Shown: piece by piece, positions 63,092-64,000 of the stretch
Layout of the letters: every line of letters begins with the position of its first letter
Position numbering within the stretch: position 1 is the first letter of the stretch
Source: Paraburkholderia sp. SOS3
GTDB lineage: Bacteria; Pseudomonadota; Gammaproteobacteria; Burkholderiales; Burkholderiaceae
Length of the DNA: 64,000 nucleotides
Direction of reading: 5' to 3'
NCBI RefSeq assembly: GCF_001922345.1
Contig: NZ_CP018811.1
Location: forward strand, 3,038,001-3,102,000
Made by a program: the position numbers and the translations under genes
Notes under the pieces: model-generated
What the model saw: only the letters and a program-made list of their open reading frames with translations
Told to the model about the DNA's origin: nothing
Database searches by the model: none

Positions 63092-63997
63092 TCAGTTGCG
63101 TTGCGCGGCATCGAGCCGCGCCCGGCATGCCGCATCCGCACCGACGCCGACCGTGCGCAACGCGCCATCGGTCACATACGGCTCGATGCCTGCCGCGCAG
63201 ATTTTTGCGGCGATGTCGCGCCGGCACGCTTCATCGTCCGGCGCGCAATAATCGATCGAAATTACCGGTAACCGGTAACGCTCGCGAATCGTGCGCGCCT
63301 GATCGAGCAGCCATTCGCGGTCGTCGGCCGGTACGGCTCCATAGCGCTGCTTGCCCTGGTCCCAGTTGCCGTACAGCGATTCGAATGCAACCGCCGCGAC
63401 GTCGCCGTGAAGCTCGGGCAGCACTTCGAAGCCCCGGTTAAAAATGAGTTGCGCGTCCGGATAACGCGCCTTAAGCGCGCGAATCGTATTGACGAGTCCT
63501 GCCTGCTGCCGCGCACGCGCGGCATCGGTCTTCGCGATCAGTTGCCACGAATCGAGCGTATCGAGGAAAAAGCCGCGATAGCCGCGCGCCCACAGCGGCG
63601 CAATGATGTGTTCGACAAAAAACTGCGGCCAACCGGGCGCGCCCTGATCGATCACCGCCGAGGCCCACTCCGCATTGCGCCCGATCAGCCACTGCTTCGG
63701 CATCGACGCCAGGTAGTCGCGATCCTTCGTGACCTCGCCGACGCTCACATAGGCATACCATTTCGTACAGCGCGACCTGTCTGCGCCGTTCGCCGCCGCC
63801 ATCGAAGATACCGTGCGCGGATCGAAGCCGCTATCCGCTTCGACCACTACCGTATCGAACTTCGACAGCTGATCGACCGGCACCTGTTCGCCGTAAAACA
63901 GGGCCACCGCACCGACACCGCCTTTCGCTCCGCGCGAGCAGGCTGCCAGTGCCGGCCGCGCACAGATAGCCGATAACAGCACGAGTACCGCCGCCAC
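63092..63997 (-). CDS. Exported GH114-like (endo alpha-1,4-polygalactosaminidase type) protein, start uncertain
   Basis: TIM-barrel glycosidase of the family represented by TM1410 and the N-terminal domain of PelA. The visible 301 residues start with a hydrophobic signal core (VLVLLSAICARPALA), then AVALFYGEQVPVDQLSKFDTVVVEAD, YAYVSVGEV, the characteristic RGYRGFFLDTLDSW with a catalytic aspartate and LIFNRGFEVLP. A GTG lies 3 nt from the window edge, and the signal peptide lacks its basic start, so the true start is probably outside. There is no deacetylase domain, so it is not a full PelA. It is convergent with argO. Substrate is probably a galactosamine-containing exopolysaccharide (inference). 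Confidence 0.85.
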   Translation of the reverse strand: MAAVLVLLSAICARPALAACSRGAKGGVGAVALFYGEQVPVDQLSKFDTVVVEADSGFDPRTVSSMAAANGADRSRCTKWYAYVSVGEVTKDRDYLASMPKQWLIGRNAEWASAVIDQGAPGWPQFFVEHIIAPLWARGYRGFFLDTLDSWQLIAKTDAARARQQAGLVNTIRALKARYPDAQLIFNRGFEVLPELHGDVAAVAFESLYGNWDQGKQRYGAVPADDREWLLDQARTIRERYRLPVISIDYCAPDDEACRRDIAAKICAAGIEPYVTDGALRTVGVGADAACRARLDAAQRN

Positions 63998-64000
63998 GCA

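Overview
The window is 64 kb of high-GC chromosomal DNA (roughly two thirds G+C by eye, strong third-position G/C bias). Its gene content and protein sequences look like a member of the Burkholderiaceae, close to Paraburkholderia, Trinickia or Caballeronia. The evidence is an aru/ast operon with paired succinyltransferase subunits, a hut cluster with HutC and HutD, EAL-HDOD signalling proteins, an MdtBC-type pump and ArgP/ArgO. I found no rRNA, tRNA, CRISPR array or intact insertion sequence. The left edge cuts an RND pump gene and the right edge probably cuts the start of a GH114-like gene.

Layout. 1-6 kb: mdtB (partial) and mdtC. 6.1-8.3 kb: an unrecognised protein with an ADP-ribosyltransferase-like segment, a small membrane protein and an exported peroxiredoxin. 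8.5-15.2 kb: four signalling genes (EAL-HDOD, PAS-GGDEF-EAL, HDOD-GAF, EAL-HDOD). 15.5-25.0 kb: arginine catabolism, reading right to left as aotP-like ATPase, AraC-type ArgR, astC, aruF, aruG, astD, astB, astE. 25.2-26.9 kb: patatin and a BamE-like lipoprotein. 26.9-27.7 kb: a gene-free stretch rich in inverted repeats. 27.7-35.4 kb: a luciferase-like oxidoreductase, two secreted alpha/beta hydrolases, glgC-glgA and pdxY. 35.7-45.4 kb: a small acidic protein, a phosphodiester glycosidase, an AraC regulator divergent from a class III aminotransferase, a LivK-type binding protein, a DUF3857/transglutaminase protein and a DHA2 exporter. 45.6-52.5 kb: an HTH-like protein and the hut genes hutH-C-U-D-I. 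52.7-54.5 kb: a broken Rhs gene with two tandem immunity-like genes. 54.6-64 kb: LysR with a divergent epimerase, a small membrane protein, a purine permease, a PRC-barrel lipoprotein plus MFS operon, argP/argO and the GH114-like gene.

How the genes work together. Two complete-looking nitrogen-scavenging routes sit here: arginine to glutamate via AST, and histidine to formiminoglutamate via Hut. Each has its own regulator. For hut there are two perfect HutC-type palindromes in front of hutH. ArgP/ArgO adds arginine/lysine export.

The most unusual part is the 52.7-54.5 kb islet. It looks like the relic of a polymorphic-toxin locus: an Rhs head joined, apparently by internal deletion, to a short tail, followed by two paralogous lower-GC genes placed where immunity genes sit. 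Their 3' halves are nearly identical over 203 bp while their 5' halves have diverged. Other points worth checking are the ART-like protein at 6.1 kb, the c-di-GMP/HDOD cluster, the polyproline PRC-barrel lipoprotein and several perfect regulatory palindromes.
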